A stretch of DNA of 45,539 nt, taken from the NCBI GenBank assembly GCA_016219225.1, contig JACRBX010000268.1:1-45539 (forward strand), written 5' to 3'. A model generated the notes under the pieces. The model was not told the origin of the DNA. It did no database searches and worked only from the letters and a program-made list of their open reading frames with translations. Numbering within the stretch: the stretch's first letter is position 1; the number at the start of each line of letters is the position of its first letter. The stretch comes from Deltaproteobacteria bacterium (GTDB taxonomy: Bacteria > Desulfobacterota > RBG-13-43-22). This document shows, in pieces, positions 17,929-27,138 of this stretch. The position numbers were made by a program, and so were the translations under genes.

Positions 17929-18797
17929 TATTCCGGTCTCCCAAGAAGTCCGTAGGGACGGATGACAAGGATCACGGCCATTAGTACAAATGGTACTGCC
18001 ATTCCAAACATTTGAAGGTAATGCCCTATGATGGTTTCAGTTATCCCGAGAATAATGGCCGCCATAAGAGCCCCCAACAGATTTCCCACCCCACCGATAA
18101 CAGCCACGATCAAAGCGTTAAGAATCATTTGGCCGCCCATAAGCGGTGACACGCCTTTCATTCCAGTGGCCAATCCTCCGGCCGCTCCGGCAAGCATCGC
18201 CCCGAGAGTAAACAGTGACGTGTATACCATGGGCACATTGATGCCCAGCGCCCCGGCTGTTTCTGTATCCATGCCAGCGGCCCGACAGTTTTTACCCAGA
18301 TCTGTTTTAAACAAGAAAAGCCACAAAAGGAGAGTCAAGGCTATTGAAGCGCCGAGAACAAATAAGAGATAGTAAGGAAAGGTCATATTGCCAATGGACA
18401 TATTACCCATAAGGTAGGAGGGAATTGAAATCCTCAATACCGACGACCCCCAGAGGAGAAAAACAACCCCCTCTATCAAAAAGAGAAGACCGAAAAGGAG
18501 GAGCATCTGAAAAAGAGGCTCTGTCTTATACAGAGACCGAAGGAAAAAAACTTCCACTAATATCCCAACCAAACCGGCGCTGATTGCGCCTCCCAGGCAG
18601 CCTGCCCAGTATCCCCAATTCGATCCAATTGCCGTCCCAATCATCCAGGCCACGTAGGCACCCAGCATATAAAAGTGCCCATGAGCGAAATTCACCACCC
18701 GGGTGATACCCATAATGAGTACCAGCCCGGCGGCAGTCAAAAAATAAAGGCCCCCTTGAGTAACCCCCACCAGGATATCGAATATGATTGAATCCAT
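17928..18797 (-). CDS. livH: ABC transporter permease LivH
   Basis: 289 residues with about 8 membrane helices; the early GLVLIMGITRVVNFAHGHFYMLGAY segment and the late coupling loop GINVPMVYTSLF are LivH hallmarks. Forms the channel with LivM. Its start is about 60 bases downstream of the livK stop, so all five transport genes are probably one transcript. Confidence 0.95.
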   Translation of the reverse strand: MDSIIFDILVGVTQGGLYFLTAAGLVLIMGITRVVNFAHGHFYMLGAYVAWMIGTAIGSNWGYWAGCLGGAISAGLVGILVEVFFLRSLYKTEPLFQMLLLFGLLFLIEGVVFLLWGSSVLRISIPSYLMGNMSIGNMTFPYYLLFVLGASIALTLLLWLFLFKTDLGKNCRAAGMDTETAGALGINVPMVYTSLFTLGAMLAGAAGGLATGMKGVSPLMGGQMILNALIVAVIGGVGNLLGALMAAIILGITETIIGHYLQMFGMAVPFVLMAVILVIRPYGLLGRPE

Positions 18798-18859
18798 CCG
18801 GGGGTTACCTCCAGTTTCTATAATTCTGGGCGAAGATAATGTCTTGCGGGACCATCAGC

Positions 18860-20107
18860 TTATTGCTCCCTGGCCATGTTCAAAGGCCAAACATGAGCAT
18901 CCTTTGCATCAACAGTGAAAAAATCCTTATATCGAAAACCCCACTTACTGCCGGGGTCCGGAACGATGTGGTGAAATACAATCTTAAAGAGGGCCTGGTG
19001 GTCTTCCGGTCTGATCCATTTCTCCCCGCATAATGATTCGAAGCGCAGTCCCTCCAAGGCCTTTTTAACGGCCTCCGGGTCGAGCTTTCCAGCCTTCTCT
19101 ATGGCATGTTTATAGGCATACATCCCATCGTAACTGCCCGCCCCTTGATTAATCGTGTCGGCCGAAAGCTGCTCTCCAAATCTTCGTGGGTAAGCTTCGG
19201 CAAAGCGCTTGCTCACCGGGTTGTCATAACCTTCTCTGAACCAATGGATACCAGTCCAAAGATCATAGCTTAAATTTTTTCCTATAGCTCTTGTTTCACG
19301 AGCATCCTGATTATGGTCGAGGAGAGCTTTAAGTTTATCCAAAATTCCAAACGCCTTGCCCTCTAAATAAAAGCTCATGGATTGAGGTAAACTGAGAGAG
19401 ATATATATCCCCTCCGCGCCTGATTCGGCAACACTACTGAAGTGAGGGCCAAAACCACTGGTCATGGTCAAAGGAAGCGCCCGGACAGTGGCCTCCTGGA
19501 ACTTCGGATCTAATTGGGTCATGACCTTTTTAAAATTATTCCAGCAATTCCACCCATATTCATAATCGGCGATAAACCCCGCCCACTTGTGGACATTTGG
19601 ATATACTTTCCGGGCCATTTCAGCCATTGCTCTGGCCCTAATTCCCCCGTTATCGGTGATACGGAACACGTTAGAACTGAATTTCTTCCCGGTTAACAAG
19701 GTGCTATGAGCAGCGCAGGTGATCAGAAGGGAATTCGTCTGCTCCAGATAGGGAATGAGAGCCAGAGCAGATCCGCTGTTGGTTATTCCCAGGAAAAACT
19801 TGACGCCGTATTGATCGTGGAGTTCACGGATTACTTTTGAAGCGCTCGCCGGCCGAAACTCGTCATCGCGGACAAGAAGTTTTACCTGTCTTCCTAAGAT
19901 TCCCCCAGCCTTATTGATTTCCTCCACGGCTAACATCGCACACTCCGTGCCGGCCATACGTCCGGCCACACCGGTCAACGACTGTATGTAACCAATCGTA
20001 ATTGGTTCCAGCTTTTGTGTTGCGGGTTTTTCCGCTCCAAAACCAACGCAGGGCAAGCCGGTAATCAGGATAAGCGCCAGGAAGAACAGCATTTTTTTCG
20101 TTTTCAT
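18860..20107 (-). CDS. livK: ABC transporter periplasmic binding protein LivK-like
   Basis: 415 residues with signal peptide (LFFLALILITGLPCVGFG) and a type-1 periplasmic binding fold: TIGYIQSLTGVAGRMAGTECAMLAVEEINKAGGILGRQV is split over the first 65 residues. Binds ligand for LivHMGF. Members of this group next to acyl-CoA genes usually bind aromatic or other organic acids rather than branched-chain amino acids. AAAGGAGGT precedes the ATG. Gap of 62 bases to the crotonase gene upstream. Confidence 0.92.
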   Translation of the reverse strand: MKTKKMLFFLALILITGLPCVGFGAEKPATQKLEPITIGYIQSLTGVAGRMAGTECAMLAVEEINKAGGILGRQVKLLVRDDEFRPASASKVIRELHDQYGVKFFLGITNSGSALALIPYLEQTNSLLITCAAHSTLLTGKKFSSNVFRITDNGGIRARAMAEMARKVYPNVHKWAGFIADYEYGWNCWNNFKKVMTQLDPKFQEATVRALPLTMTSGFGPHFSSVAESGAEGIYISLSLPQSMSFYLEGKAFGILDKLKALLDHNQDARETRAIGKNLSYDLWTGIHWFREGYDNPVSKRFAEAYPRRFGEQLSADTINQGAGSYDGMYAYKHAIEKAGKLDPEAVKKALEGLRFESLCGEKWIRPEDHQALFKIVFHHIVPDPGSKWGFRYKDFFTVDAKDAHVWPLNMAREQ

Positions 20108-20169
20108 TGTACCTACCTCCTTTTATAAGAAGTTAATTGTTAAGGCTACCTAAACGGTACATAATATCT

Positions 20170-20949
20170 TCATCCTTTAAATTTGGGACTCCTCTTGGCT
20201 AAAAATGCTTCAAACCCTTCTTCGAAATCCGCCGTACCCATAGCAAACGCTAATTCATTACTCTCTGATTCCAACTGGGATTCCAGAGTCTGGGTGAAAC
20301 TGCTGTTAAGAAGCTCCTTGGTTTTGCCAATAGCCCAGGCAGGACCTGAAGCCAATTTGCCGGCGATCTTCGCAGCCTCGGCTATAAGGTTTTCACTCTT
20401 CACCACTTTACTGACAAATCCTAACTGCTGGCCGGCGGCAGCATCAATCATCTCGCTGGCAAAGGCAAAATATTTTGCTCTATGGAAACCCATTACTTTC
20501 GGCAGAAAAAAGGATGTCCCTCCGTCGGGAGACAGTCCTATCGCCAAATAGGCGGTACCAAACCGGGTTCCTTCAGCCGCTATGATTACATCACAAGCCA
20601 AAACCATTGCAAAACTTGCCCCGGTAACGGCTCCGTGGACTGCTGCAATGATGGGTTTTGGCATTCGCCATATGGTGGAAATGATGTTATTGAGATACAT
20701 AGTGGCAATTTTTGCGGTATAAGGACGATCCGAGGCCTGTTTCATCTCTTTAACATCACCTCCGGCTGAAAATACCTTGCCTTCTCCCTTGAATAAAATT
20801 GCTTTTACCGTTTTATCGATGGAACAATGAGTGAGACACTCACTCAAATCTTTTCCCATATCCAAATTGAAGCCATTTAACGATTCCGGCCTGTTGAGCC
20901 CAATTGTGGCCACCCCGCCTTCTTGGACATAGGTTAATGTCTGGTACAT
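20170..20949 (-). CDS. Crotonase-family enzyme, PaaG-like isomerase/hydratase
   Basis: 259 residues of the crotonase fold with the oxyanion segment SAGGD (61-65) and HGAVTGASFAMVLACD (105-120). Both Glu residues of classical enoyl-CoA hydratase are missing: the first position is Ala114, the second region reads FGTAYLAIGLSPDGGTSFFLP. The Asp in SPDGGT (Asp142) is the residue kept in PaaG-type epoxide/double-bond isomerases. So a CoA-ester isomerase or an atypical hydratase is more likely than a standard hydratase. In the cluster it follows the dehydrogenases and SDR. GGAGGAG precedes ATG. Confidence 0.85.
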   Translation of the reverse strand: MYQTLTYVQEGGVATIGLNRPESLNGFNLDMGKDLSECLTHCSIDKTVKAILFKGEGKVFSAGGDVKEMKQASDRPYTAKIATMYLNNIISTIWRMPKPIIAAVHGAVTGASFAMVLACDVIIAAEGTRFGTAYLAIGLSPDGGTSFFLPKVMGFHRAKYFAFASEMIDAAAGQQLGFVSKVVKSENLIAEAAKIAGKLASGPAWAIGKTKELLNSSFTQTLESQLESESNELAFAMGTADFEEGFEAFLAKRSPKFKG

Positions 20950-21008
20950 TTATTTTCTCCTCCCGAGAAATATTTTTTCCAATTCTTAAAAACTCTTCTC
21001 CAAGGCGT

Positions 21009-21776
21009 TCAGTCCAACCGAGTACCACCACAGACATTCCAAGATTGCCCGGTCACAAAACTTGCCGCGTCGCTGGCCAAAAATGCGATCACCGCCGCTA
21101 CTTCTTCTGGTTTTCCCGCTCTTTTAAGAGCACATCGCTTGACATAAGCCTTGATGGCCATTTCATAAGACAGGTTATCGGCCATTGTCATCATCGGTGT
21201 TTCAATCAACCCGGGGCAAACGACATTAATATTAATTCCATTATCGGCAAATTCCCTGGCCAATGAGCAGGAAAGAGCCATGATAGCCCCTTTACTGGCA
21301 CCATAGTGACTGGAACCCAATGCTGAACCTTCCTTGCCCGCTATGGAGGCTACGGAGACAATCTTGCCATACCCACTCTCCACCATTGAAGGTAAGGCCA
21401 ATTGAATGCAGTTCACGCATCCCTTATAATTGACGGCTAACATTCGGTCATGGTTCTCAGGGGTTAACTTTAAGAATGGAACAGACTCCCAAATGCCGGC
21501 AACGTTCGCCAGAATGTCGATCTTTTCAAATTCCTTTAAAATATTTTGAAATACTATCCGTAAGGCTTGGAAATCGGCAACATCTGAAACATAAATTTTA
21601 CAGACTCCACCCTGTTGACCTATTATTTGGCTTACGGATTCGAGATTCTGCCGATCAATGTCGATCAGGGCCACAGGGGCTCCCCTCTCCGAAAGAGTCA
21701 GGGCAGTGGCTCGACCGATACCGCTTCCCGCTCCGGTTATAACGGCTACTTGATGGTCCAAACGAAATTTATCCAT
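21009..21776 (-). CDS. SDR-family NAD-dependent dehydrogenase (FabG/3-hydroxyacyl-CoA dehydrogenase-like)
   Basis: 255 residues of a classical short-chain dehydrogenase: TGAGSGIG (14-21), acidic residue at the end of strand 2 (LIDID, about 37-41) favouring NAD(H), NVAG (91-94), catalytic Ser144, Tyr158 and Lys162 (HYGASKG), and C-terminal GQSWNVCGGTRLD. Expected to oxidise a hydroxyacyl-CoA or ring hydroxyl intermediate. Twenty bases after the dehydrogenase gene stop, in the same operon. The ribosome site is weak (GGGAAACC). Confidence 0.92.
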   Translation of the reverse strand: MDKFRLDHQVAVITGAGSGIGRATALTLSERGAPVALIDIDRQNLESVSQIIGQQGGVCKIYVSDVADFQALRIVFQNILKEFEKIDILANVAGIWESVPFLKLTPENHDRMLAVNYKGCVNCIQLALPSMVESGYGKIVSVASIAGKEGSALGSSHYGASKGAIMALSCSLAREFADNGININVVCPGLIETPMMTMADNLSYEMAIKAYVKRCALKRAGKPEEVAAVIAFLASDAASFVTGQSWNVCGGTRLD

Positions 21777-21796
21777 TCTGGTTTCCCTGGTTAGAG

Positions 21797-22912
21797 TTAA
21801 AGCCCCATTTTTTGAGCCACCTGTTCCCGATGGAAGTCGGCATCTCCAAACGCCAGCTCGGCTGTTTTAGCCCGTTTGAAATAAAGCTGAAGATCATGCT
21901 CTTCCATGAATCCCATCCCCCCCATGACCTGGTGGGCCAACGCTACCAGACGCCGATGGGACTCACTTACCCAGGCCTTGCACATGGCGGCCTCTTTTTC
22001 GAAGTCCAATCCCTGACTGATTTTCCAGGCGGCCTGAAAGGTCATGAACCGCGACGTGTCGGCAAAGGTCAGGATATTGGCACAATGATGTTGAACGGCT
22101 TGAAAGCTGCCGATGGGATGTCCGAACTGGACCCGCTCCTTGGCCTGGACCATGACCAATTCGATGACCCTCTGGGCCCCGCCGCACATCTCAGCACATT
22201 TGGCCACAGCGGCCATATGGAATATCTTATCAAGAACGGCTCCCACTTGGCCTGGCCGGCCTAATCGGTTTTCTTTAGGAATGTGCACCTGGTCGAAGGT
22301 CACTTCACACAATTTTTCGCCCGAGAGGGTGGGCAGGACCTTGATTTTGACCCCTAGGGCCTTACCATCCACCAAAAATAATCCGATTTCCTCAGCCCCG
22401 TCCTGTTTTGTCCGGGCGACGCAGATGAGAGTATCGGCCAAATGGGCGTCAGGCACAAAAAGCTTGGTCCCGGTCAACAGGTAATGGGTATCTTGAAACT
22501 CGGCCCGGGTAGCGATTGCATAGCTTCCTTCCTGCTCGGTCCAGGCCAGAGTCATGAGTTTTTCACCTGAAGCCACTTTCGGCAAATAATCCTTTTTCTG
22601 AAAATCGTTTCCCGCTTCCAGCACGGTCAGTCCTCCCTCCATGGTGGCCAGAAATGGCCCCGGCAGACAGACGTATCCCATCTCATAAAGCAGCACCGCC
22701 AAATCCAGGAAGCTGGCTTCCGAGCCTTCATACTCGCTCGGGAATATCAGCCCTGTCCATCCCAGGTCGGCCATTTTTTTCCAAAGCTCCGGGTTGTGTC
22801 CCGACTCCTCTTCGGCCATCTGTCTAACGAAAGTGCTGGGACATTCCTTCACCAAAAAGCGATGGGCCGCATCCTTGAGCATCTGTTGCTCTTGACTTAA
22901 ATCGTAATTCAT
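21797..22912 (-). CDS. Acyl-CoA dehydrogenase, probable non-catalytic partner subunit
   Basis: 371 residues of the acyl-CoA dehydrogenase fold (N-terminal helices, middle beta domain with LAWTEQEGSYA, C-terminal helices with RVQFGHPIGSFQAVQHH). The usual catalytic Glu loop near the C-terminus (YEGT) reads AFGDADFHRE and no helix-G Glu equivalent is evident, so the active-site base seems absent. The gene follows a second dehydrogenase gene 14 bases away. In steroid and related pathways such pairs form alpha2-beta2 enzymes with one FAD site per pair; that is the likely arrangement here. AAGGAGGG site before ATG. Confidence 0.88.
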   Translation of the reverse strand: MNYDLSQEQQMLKDAAHRFLVKECPSTFVRQMAEEESGHNPELWKKMADLGWTGLIFPSEYEGSEASFLDLAVLLYEMGYVCLPGPFLATMEGGLTVLEAGNDFQKKDYLPKVASGEKLMTLAWTEQEGSYAIATRAEFQDTHYLLTGTKLFVPDAHLADTLICVARTKQDGAEEIGLFLVDGKALGVKIKVLPTLSGEKLCEVTFDQVHIPKENRLGRPGQVGAVLDKIFHMAAVAKCAEMCGGAQRVIELVMVQAKERVQFGHPIGSFQAVQHHCANILTFADTSRFMTFQAAWKISQGLDFEKEAAMCKAWVSESHRRLVALAHQVMGGMGFMEEHDLQLYFKRAKTAELAFGDADFHREQVAQKMGL

Positions 22913-22926
22913 CGACTCCCTCCTTA

Positions 22927-24093
22927 TTATTGACGGGGCAACCCGAGGCCCCGCTGGGCTATAATGCTCCTCTGGATCTCCGAAGTACCGGCATAAATCG
23001 TTTCAACTACACTCCAGCGATGGAAATGCTCGACTTTTCCGGCCAGGGGGGTCCATTCCGATCCTTCTTTTAACAGGCCATACAAGCCCAGCACCTCCAT
23101 TCCCGTTTCCGTGATGTGCTGGGATAATTCAGTGACAAAGAGTTTTTCCATGGAAGACTGGTAATTGGGAATGGAGCCTTTATCCAGTATGTAGGCCAAT
23201 TGATAGTAGAGCAGCCTGGCCACGTCCAACTCGATGGCCATCTGGGCCAGTTTCTGACGGATCAAAGGATTCTGTGAAAGGGGTTTTCCCCCTGCTTGAG
23301 TTGATTTGGCATAATGCACAATCTCATCAAAGAGGTTGCGATAGACCCCTGGAGGGGCCATTCGTTCAAAATCCAGAGCCGACATCATGTAATAAAAACC
23401 CTTGTTTATTTCGCCCACCAGATTTTTCTTGGGCACCTTAACGTTATCGTAATAGACCTCGTTGGTCCGCCATCCGGCCATGGTGATCAAGGGACGGATG
23501 GTAATCCCCGGACTTTTCAAGTCGACGATCATCATGGAGATCCCTTTGTGTTTAGGGGCTTCGGGATCGGTCCGGGCCGCCAGCCAGTGATAATCAGCCA
23601 CATGGCAGTGGGTGTTGAAAGTCTTCTGTCCGTTCACCAGGAAATGATCCCCCTGGTCATCGGCCCGGACTTTCATAGCGACCAGATCAGATCCGGCCTG
23701 AGGCTCCGTATAGCCCAGGGCGAATTCGATCTCTCCCTTGGCCAAGGGGGTTAAGAATTCTTTCTTCATCTCCGGGCTGCCGATCCTTAAAATGGCAGGG
23801 CCGGCCATGTGTGCCCCTACAAAGATACAGGGAAGACCACTGTAGGCCATCTCTTCCCGGATCAGGTAAGTCACCATCTCGGAGGTCCCTAACCCGCCAT
23901 ACTCCTTCGGCCAATTGGGGGTCAGCCAGCCGTGTGAGGCAAATTTCTTGATAAACTTCCGGCCCTCCGGCCCGCCGTAAATCAAACCCAACTGGCGTGT
24001 TTCGGCCAGCAACTCAGGCGTGGCTTCTTTATCGATAAAAGCCCGCACCTCTGCGATCAGCTCTTTTTCTTCCTTGGTAAAATCAAAATCCAT
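22927..24093 (-). CDS. Acyl-CoA dehydrogenase, catalytic subunit type
   Basis: 388 residues with the FAD/substrate motif LGYTEPQAGSD (126-136), NGQKTFNTHCH, and C-terminal IYAGTSEIQRSIIAQR. The MCAD-type Glu in YEGT is Ala here, but Glu243 in SALDFERM lies where isovaleryl-CoA dehydrogenase places its base, so catalysis is plausible by the alternative residue. Introduces a 2,3 double bond into the acyl-CoA; electrons would pass to ETF. GGGAGGT ribosome site. Works with the adjacent partner subunit. Confidence 0.92.
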   Translation of the reverse strand: MDFDFTKEEKELIAEVRAFIDKEATPELLAETRQLGLIYGGPEGRKFIKKFASHGWLTPNWPKEYGGLGTSEMVTYLIREEMAYSGLPCIFVGAHMAGPAILRIGSPEMKKEFLTPLAKGEIEFALGYTEPQAGSDLVAMKVRADDQGDHFLVNGQKTFNTHCHVADYHWLAARTDPEAPKHKGISMMIVDLKSPGITIRPLITMAGWRTNEVYYDNVKVPKKNLVGEINKGFYYMMSALDFERMAPPGVYRNLFDEIVHYAKSTQAGGKPLSQNPLIRQKLAQMAIELDVARLLYYQLAYILDKGSIPNYQSSMEKLFVTELSQHITETGMEVLGLYGLLKEGSEWTPLAGKVEHFHRWSVVETIYAGTSEIQRSIIAQRGLGLPRQ

Positions 24094-24233
24094 TTCTCGG
24101 TACCTCCCTTAATACAGTTCGGCGTTAAGCGTTCGGCGTAATAGCTCTAAGCTGAAAACTCAAAGCAAAACGGCTGAAGATAGACTAACATCTGTTCGCT
24201 CCATTTGGGAACCTAAAGGTTCCGAAATTCTCT

Positions 24234-25862
24234 TCAAATGCGCACCGGCGGTAAGTTTAATTTTTGGGCAATATCCTTACGAAGCTCATTCTTTTTTATT
24301 TTTCCGGAGGGTGTCATGGGAAACTCATCTATCAATTCCAAGCGTTCGGGCATTTTCTGTTTGGCCAAATCATGCTGCGACAGAAAATGGATTAATTCTT
24401 CCAGCGTCAAGTGGGCCCCTTTTTTTAATTTAACATAAGCACAAACTTTTTCTCCCATTTTAACATCGGGCATCGCTACCGCGGCGGCAACCTCCACACT
24501 GGGATGCATATACAGAAAGTTTTCAATCTCCACGGAACTTAAATTCTCACCACCGCGGATAATTATATCTTTTTTCCTGCCCGTGATTTCTAAATATCCA
24601 TCAGCACTAAGCCGGCCTAAATCTCCGGTGTGGTACCACCCTTCCTGATCAAAAGCATCCTTATTAAGGGAAGGATCCCGGTAGCCTACAAATACTTCAG
24701 GACCTTTCACGACAACCTCTCCCTCTTCCCAAAAAGGAAGGGGGTTATTATCGGAATCAACGATTCTTATTTCATTCCCTACAACCCGGCCGTCAGTTTC
24801 CGCGTTTTGATCGAGGCTATCCTCTTTTGTTCCAAAGGAAACAGTCGGGGATTCGCTTGAACCATAACCTCGATAGGCCCTTAAGCCTAATTTTGCCACT
24901 GCCCCTTTAATAATCTCGGAAGGTATAAAGGCGCCTCCGCATCCAAAGGTTAGGCGACTCAGATCATAATCTTTAACCCGCGGAACATCCATTAGGTGTT
25001 GCAGGAAAGGAGTGGCCCCTACGGTCCAAGTGCATTTCTCTTTGGTTATTAAATCCAAAGCCTTCTCCGGCACCCAGATATCCATCAACACGACTTTGCA
25101 CCCCAGGATAAGCGGAAGTTCCAGGGCATATAGGTATCCGGTAATGTGGGTAACCGGGGAAGGCATAAAGATGACCGACTCCTCATCTAACCCTACCCCG
25201 CCGGCCACATTAAAGTTTTCGCATATCAAAGTGTTATGGGTGTGCTGAACCCCTTTCGGCTCGGCCGTTGTCCCGGAAGTGTACAACAGCAGTTTGATAT
25301 CGTTGGGATCGACCGTCTCAGGGAGTATAGGAGATCGATCCCCTTCCATAAGCTTTTCCAGAGCAATCATCCCTTCGGGCACCTCATCACCGACAACAAT
25401 GATGTCTCTGAGTTTTGGAAGATTAGGTTTTATCCTTTGGAGCATTTCCACATAGTTATATCCCCGGAAAGTAGATGGAATGACAATGGCTACTGATTCT
25501 GCCTGCTTAAGGATGTAGGTCACTTCCCTGTCTCTATAAATTGGGATGATCGGATTGATGACTGCTCCGAGCTTGGTGAGCGCCAAATTCAAAATAACAG
25601 ACTGGTACCAGTTTGGAAGTTCAAAAGATACCACTTCTCCTTTTAAAACACCCAGATGTCGCAAAGAGGAAGCAAGACTGTTGGACATGTTCTCTATATC
25701 TTGAAAGGACAGTTGATTGCCACGATCGACAACGGCTATTTTATTTGGATGCTTTTTTAAGACCTCCTTAAAAAGGTCATAGAGCGTCTTATTTCTCCAA
25801 TGCCCTTCTTTGGTATATTTTGCGATCATTTCCGAATTTATTCTGGTTGCCATCTTGCCCAT
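24234..25862 (-). CDS. AMP-forming acyl-CoA synthetase/ligase
   Basis: 542 residues of the ANL superfamily: YTSGTTAEPKG (A3 loop), YRGYGSSESP, hinge and A8 region YHTGDLGRLSADGYLEITGRKKD split over about 415-440, and the catalytic C-terminal Lys region GKIKKNELRK. Activates a carboxylic acid to its CoA thioester with ATP. The N-terminal layout resembles CaiC- and cyclohexanecarboxylate-type ligases, suggesting a medium-size or cyclic acid, but specificity is inferred only. Start ATG 25862 has AAAGGAG. A TetR-type operator sits 38 bases upstream. A decayed copy of its last 20 codons lies at 30936-30997. Confidence 0.93.
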   Translation of the reverse strand: MGKMATRINSEMIAKYTKEGHWRNKTLYDLFKEVLKKHPNKIAVVDRGNQLSFQDIENMSNSLASSLRHLGVLKGEVVSFELPNWYQSVILNLALTKLGAVINPIIPIYRDREVTYILKQAESVAIVIPSTFRGYNYVEMLQRIKPNLPKLRDIIVVGDEVPEGMIALEKLMEGDRSPILPETVDPNDIKLLLYTSGTTAEPKGVQHTHNTLICENFNVAGGVGLDEESVIFMPSPVTHITGYLYALELPLILGCKVVLMDIWVPEKALDLITKEKCTWTVGATPFLQHLMDVPRVKDYDLSRLTFGCGGAFIPSEIIKGAVAKLGLRAYRGYGSSESPTVSFGTKEDSLDQNAETDGRVVGNEIRIVDSDNNPLPFWEEGEVVVKGPEVFVGYRDPSLNKDAFDQEGWYHTGDLGRLSADGYLEITGRKKDIIIRGGENLSSVEIENFLYMHPSVEVAAAVAMPDVKMGEKVCAYVKLKKGAHLTLEELIHFLSQHDLAKQKMPERLELIDEFPMTPSGKIKKNELRKDIAQKLNLPPVRI

Positions 25863-25899
25863 CTCGTCTCCTTTCTGCTTTCGAATAACATTGCATCCA

Positions 25900-25916
25900 T
25901 GACTGACTGTCAGTCA
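25900..25916. promoter_or_regulatory. TetR-family operator, site 1 (before ligase gene)
   Basis: TGACTGA-CTG-TCAGTCA, a perfect 7+7 palindrome that extends to 9-base arms (25899-25917). It lies in the 70-bp gap between the thiolase stop and ligase start. The same core occurs at 28268 and 34233. No convincing -35 box is seen here, so it may block an internal promoter or elongation. Confidence 0.8.
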
Positions 25917-25932
25917 TTAAATTGGCAAAAAG

Positions 25933-27114
25933 TTACTTTTTTACGATCACAACAGAGCAATTGCCACCCATGCCGATAGTGTGTCCCAGACCCGTTCGGG
26001 CGCCCTCCAACTGTCTATGCCCCGCCTCTCCTCGCAACTGGTACACGATCTCGGCTATCATGGCTAATCCTGATGCTCCCACGGGTTCTCCTTTACAGGT
26101 CAGACCACCACTGATGTTGACGATAGGTCTGTCATTACTTCCAAAGGACGTTCTCCCCTCATCAATCAGCCTTGGCCCCTGACCCAATTCGCAGATGCTG
26201 AGCAACTCTGTTTCAATAATTTCCGACGCTGCATCGGTGTCCTGAAGCTCGACCAGATCCAGATCTTTCGGTCCCAAGCCGGCTTCTTCATAGGCCTGAT
26301 TCGAGACGAAGGTCGTAATCTCGTTGGGGTTTTCTGCATAGGTGATCCCATGCACCTGCGGTAAGGCCATCCCCCCGAAAATCGATCCTTCTATAGGGGT
26401 CCCGATAGCGGCGGCGGTAACGTAAACCGGTTTGGTCGTAAATTGTTTTGCCTTTTTCTCTGTGCAAAGGATTAATGCCGCGGCCCCCTCGTTCGGCGAG
26501 CAGAGCATGAAGGAGGTCAGGGGTTCGCAAACCATCGGGGCTTTTAGCACCTCTTCTATCGTTACTTCCGAGCGCCACATGGCATTCGGGTTAAGAATCC
26601 CCTGTTTCCGGTTTTTCACGATGACCTTGGCAAATTGTTCACGTGTGGTGCCGTACAGCTCCATGTGGCGCCTAGCCCGGGAGGCAAACCCAAAAGGAGT
26701 CAGGTTTTGACCGGTAGCCTCCATCCAGGCAGGCCAAACGTCCATCTTAATAAACCCCTGGGGCATCTTTTCAACGCCAAGGGCTAACACCACATCGGCC
26801 TTACCTCCCCGTATCGCATCCACTGCCATCCTGATGCAGGTCCCGCCCCCGGCACAGGCATTCTCTATATTGACTATAGGTATACCGTTCAAACCGAAAG
26901 GAGCCAGCACGCCGTGTCCCGCGCCGATTGGACCGATCATAGTGGAACAATAGGCGGCCTCTATCTCTTTGAAACTTATGCCCGAGTGTTTTAAGGCTTT
27001 CTCAACTGCGCTTCTGCCTATATCTTGAAAACTCAGGTAGGGATTGATCCCTTTCTTATCGGGATACCGATTGAAAGGGTGAATCCCCGCACCGATGATA
27101 ACGACATTCTCCAT
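25933..27114 (-). CDS. SCP2-type thiolase-like enzyme
   Basis: 393 residues of the thiolase superfamily, lipid-transfer/SCP2 branch: nucleophile Cys in ENACAGGGTC (about 84-93), VELQDTDAASEI, GGLTCKGEPVGASGLAM and the late GLGHTIGMGGNCSV. Where beta-ketothiolases have GHP, this reads GEP, and the final Cys-x-Gly loop is replaced by a His-containing loop. With an adjacent DUF35 gene this resembles thiolase-like aldolases of steroid side-chain breakdown as well as archaeal-style thiolases, so a C-C bond-cleaving lyase is a real alternative to thiolysis. Followed by an operator and the ligase gene. Confidence 0.88.
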   Translation of the reverse strand: MENVVIIGAGIHPFNRYPDKKGINPYLSFQDIGRSAVEKALKHSGISFKEIEAAYCSTMIGPIGAGHGVLAPFGLNGIPIVNIENACAGGGTCIRMAVDAIRGGKADVVLALGVEKMPQGFIKMDVWPAWMEATGQNLTPFGFASRARRHMELYGTTREQFAKVIVKNRKQGILNPNAMWRSEVTIEEVLKAPMVCEPLTSFMLCSPNEGAAALILCTEKKAKQFTTKPVYVTAAAIGTPIEGSIFGGMALPQVHGITYAENPNEITTFVSNQAYEEAGLGPKDLDLVELQDTDAASEIIETELLSICELGQGPRLIDEGRTSFGSNDRPIVNISGGLTCKGEPVGASGLAMIAEIVYQLRGEAGHRQLEGARTGLGHTIGMGGNCSVVIVKK

Positions 27115-27138
27115 TTTTTACCTCCCGTGGTTTTTCCT

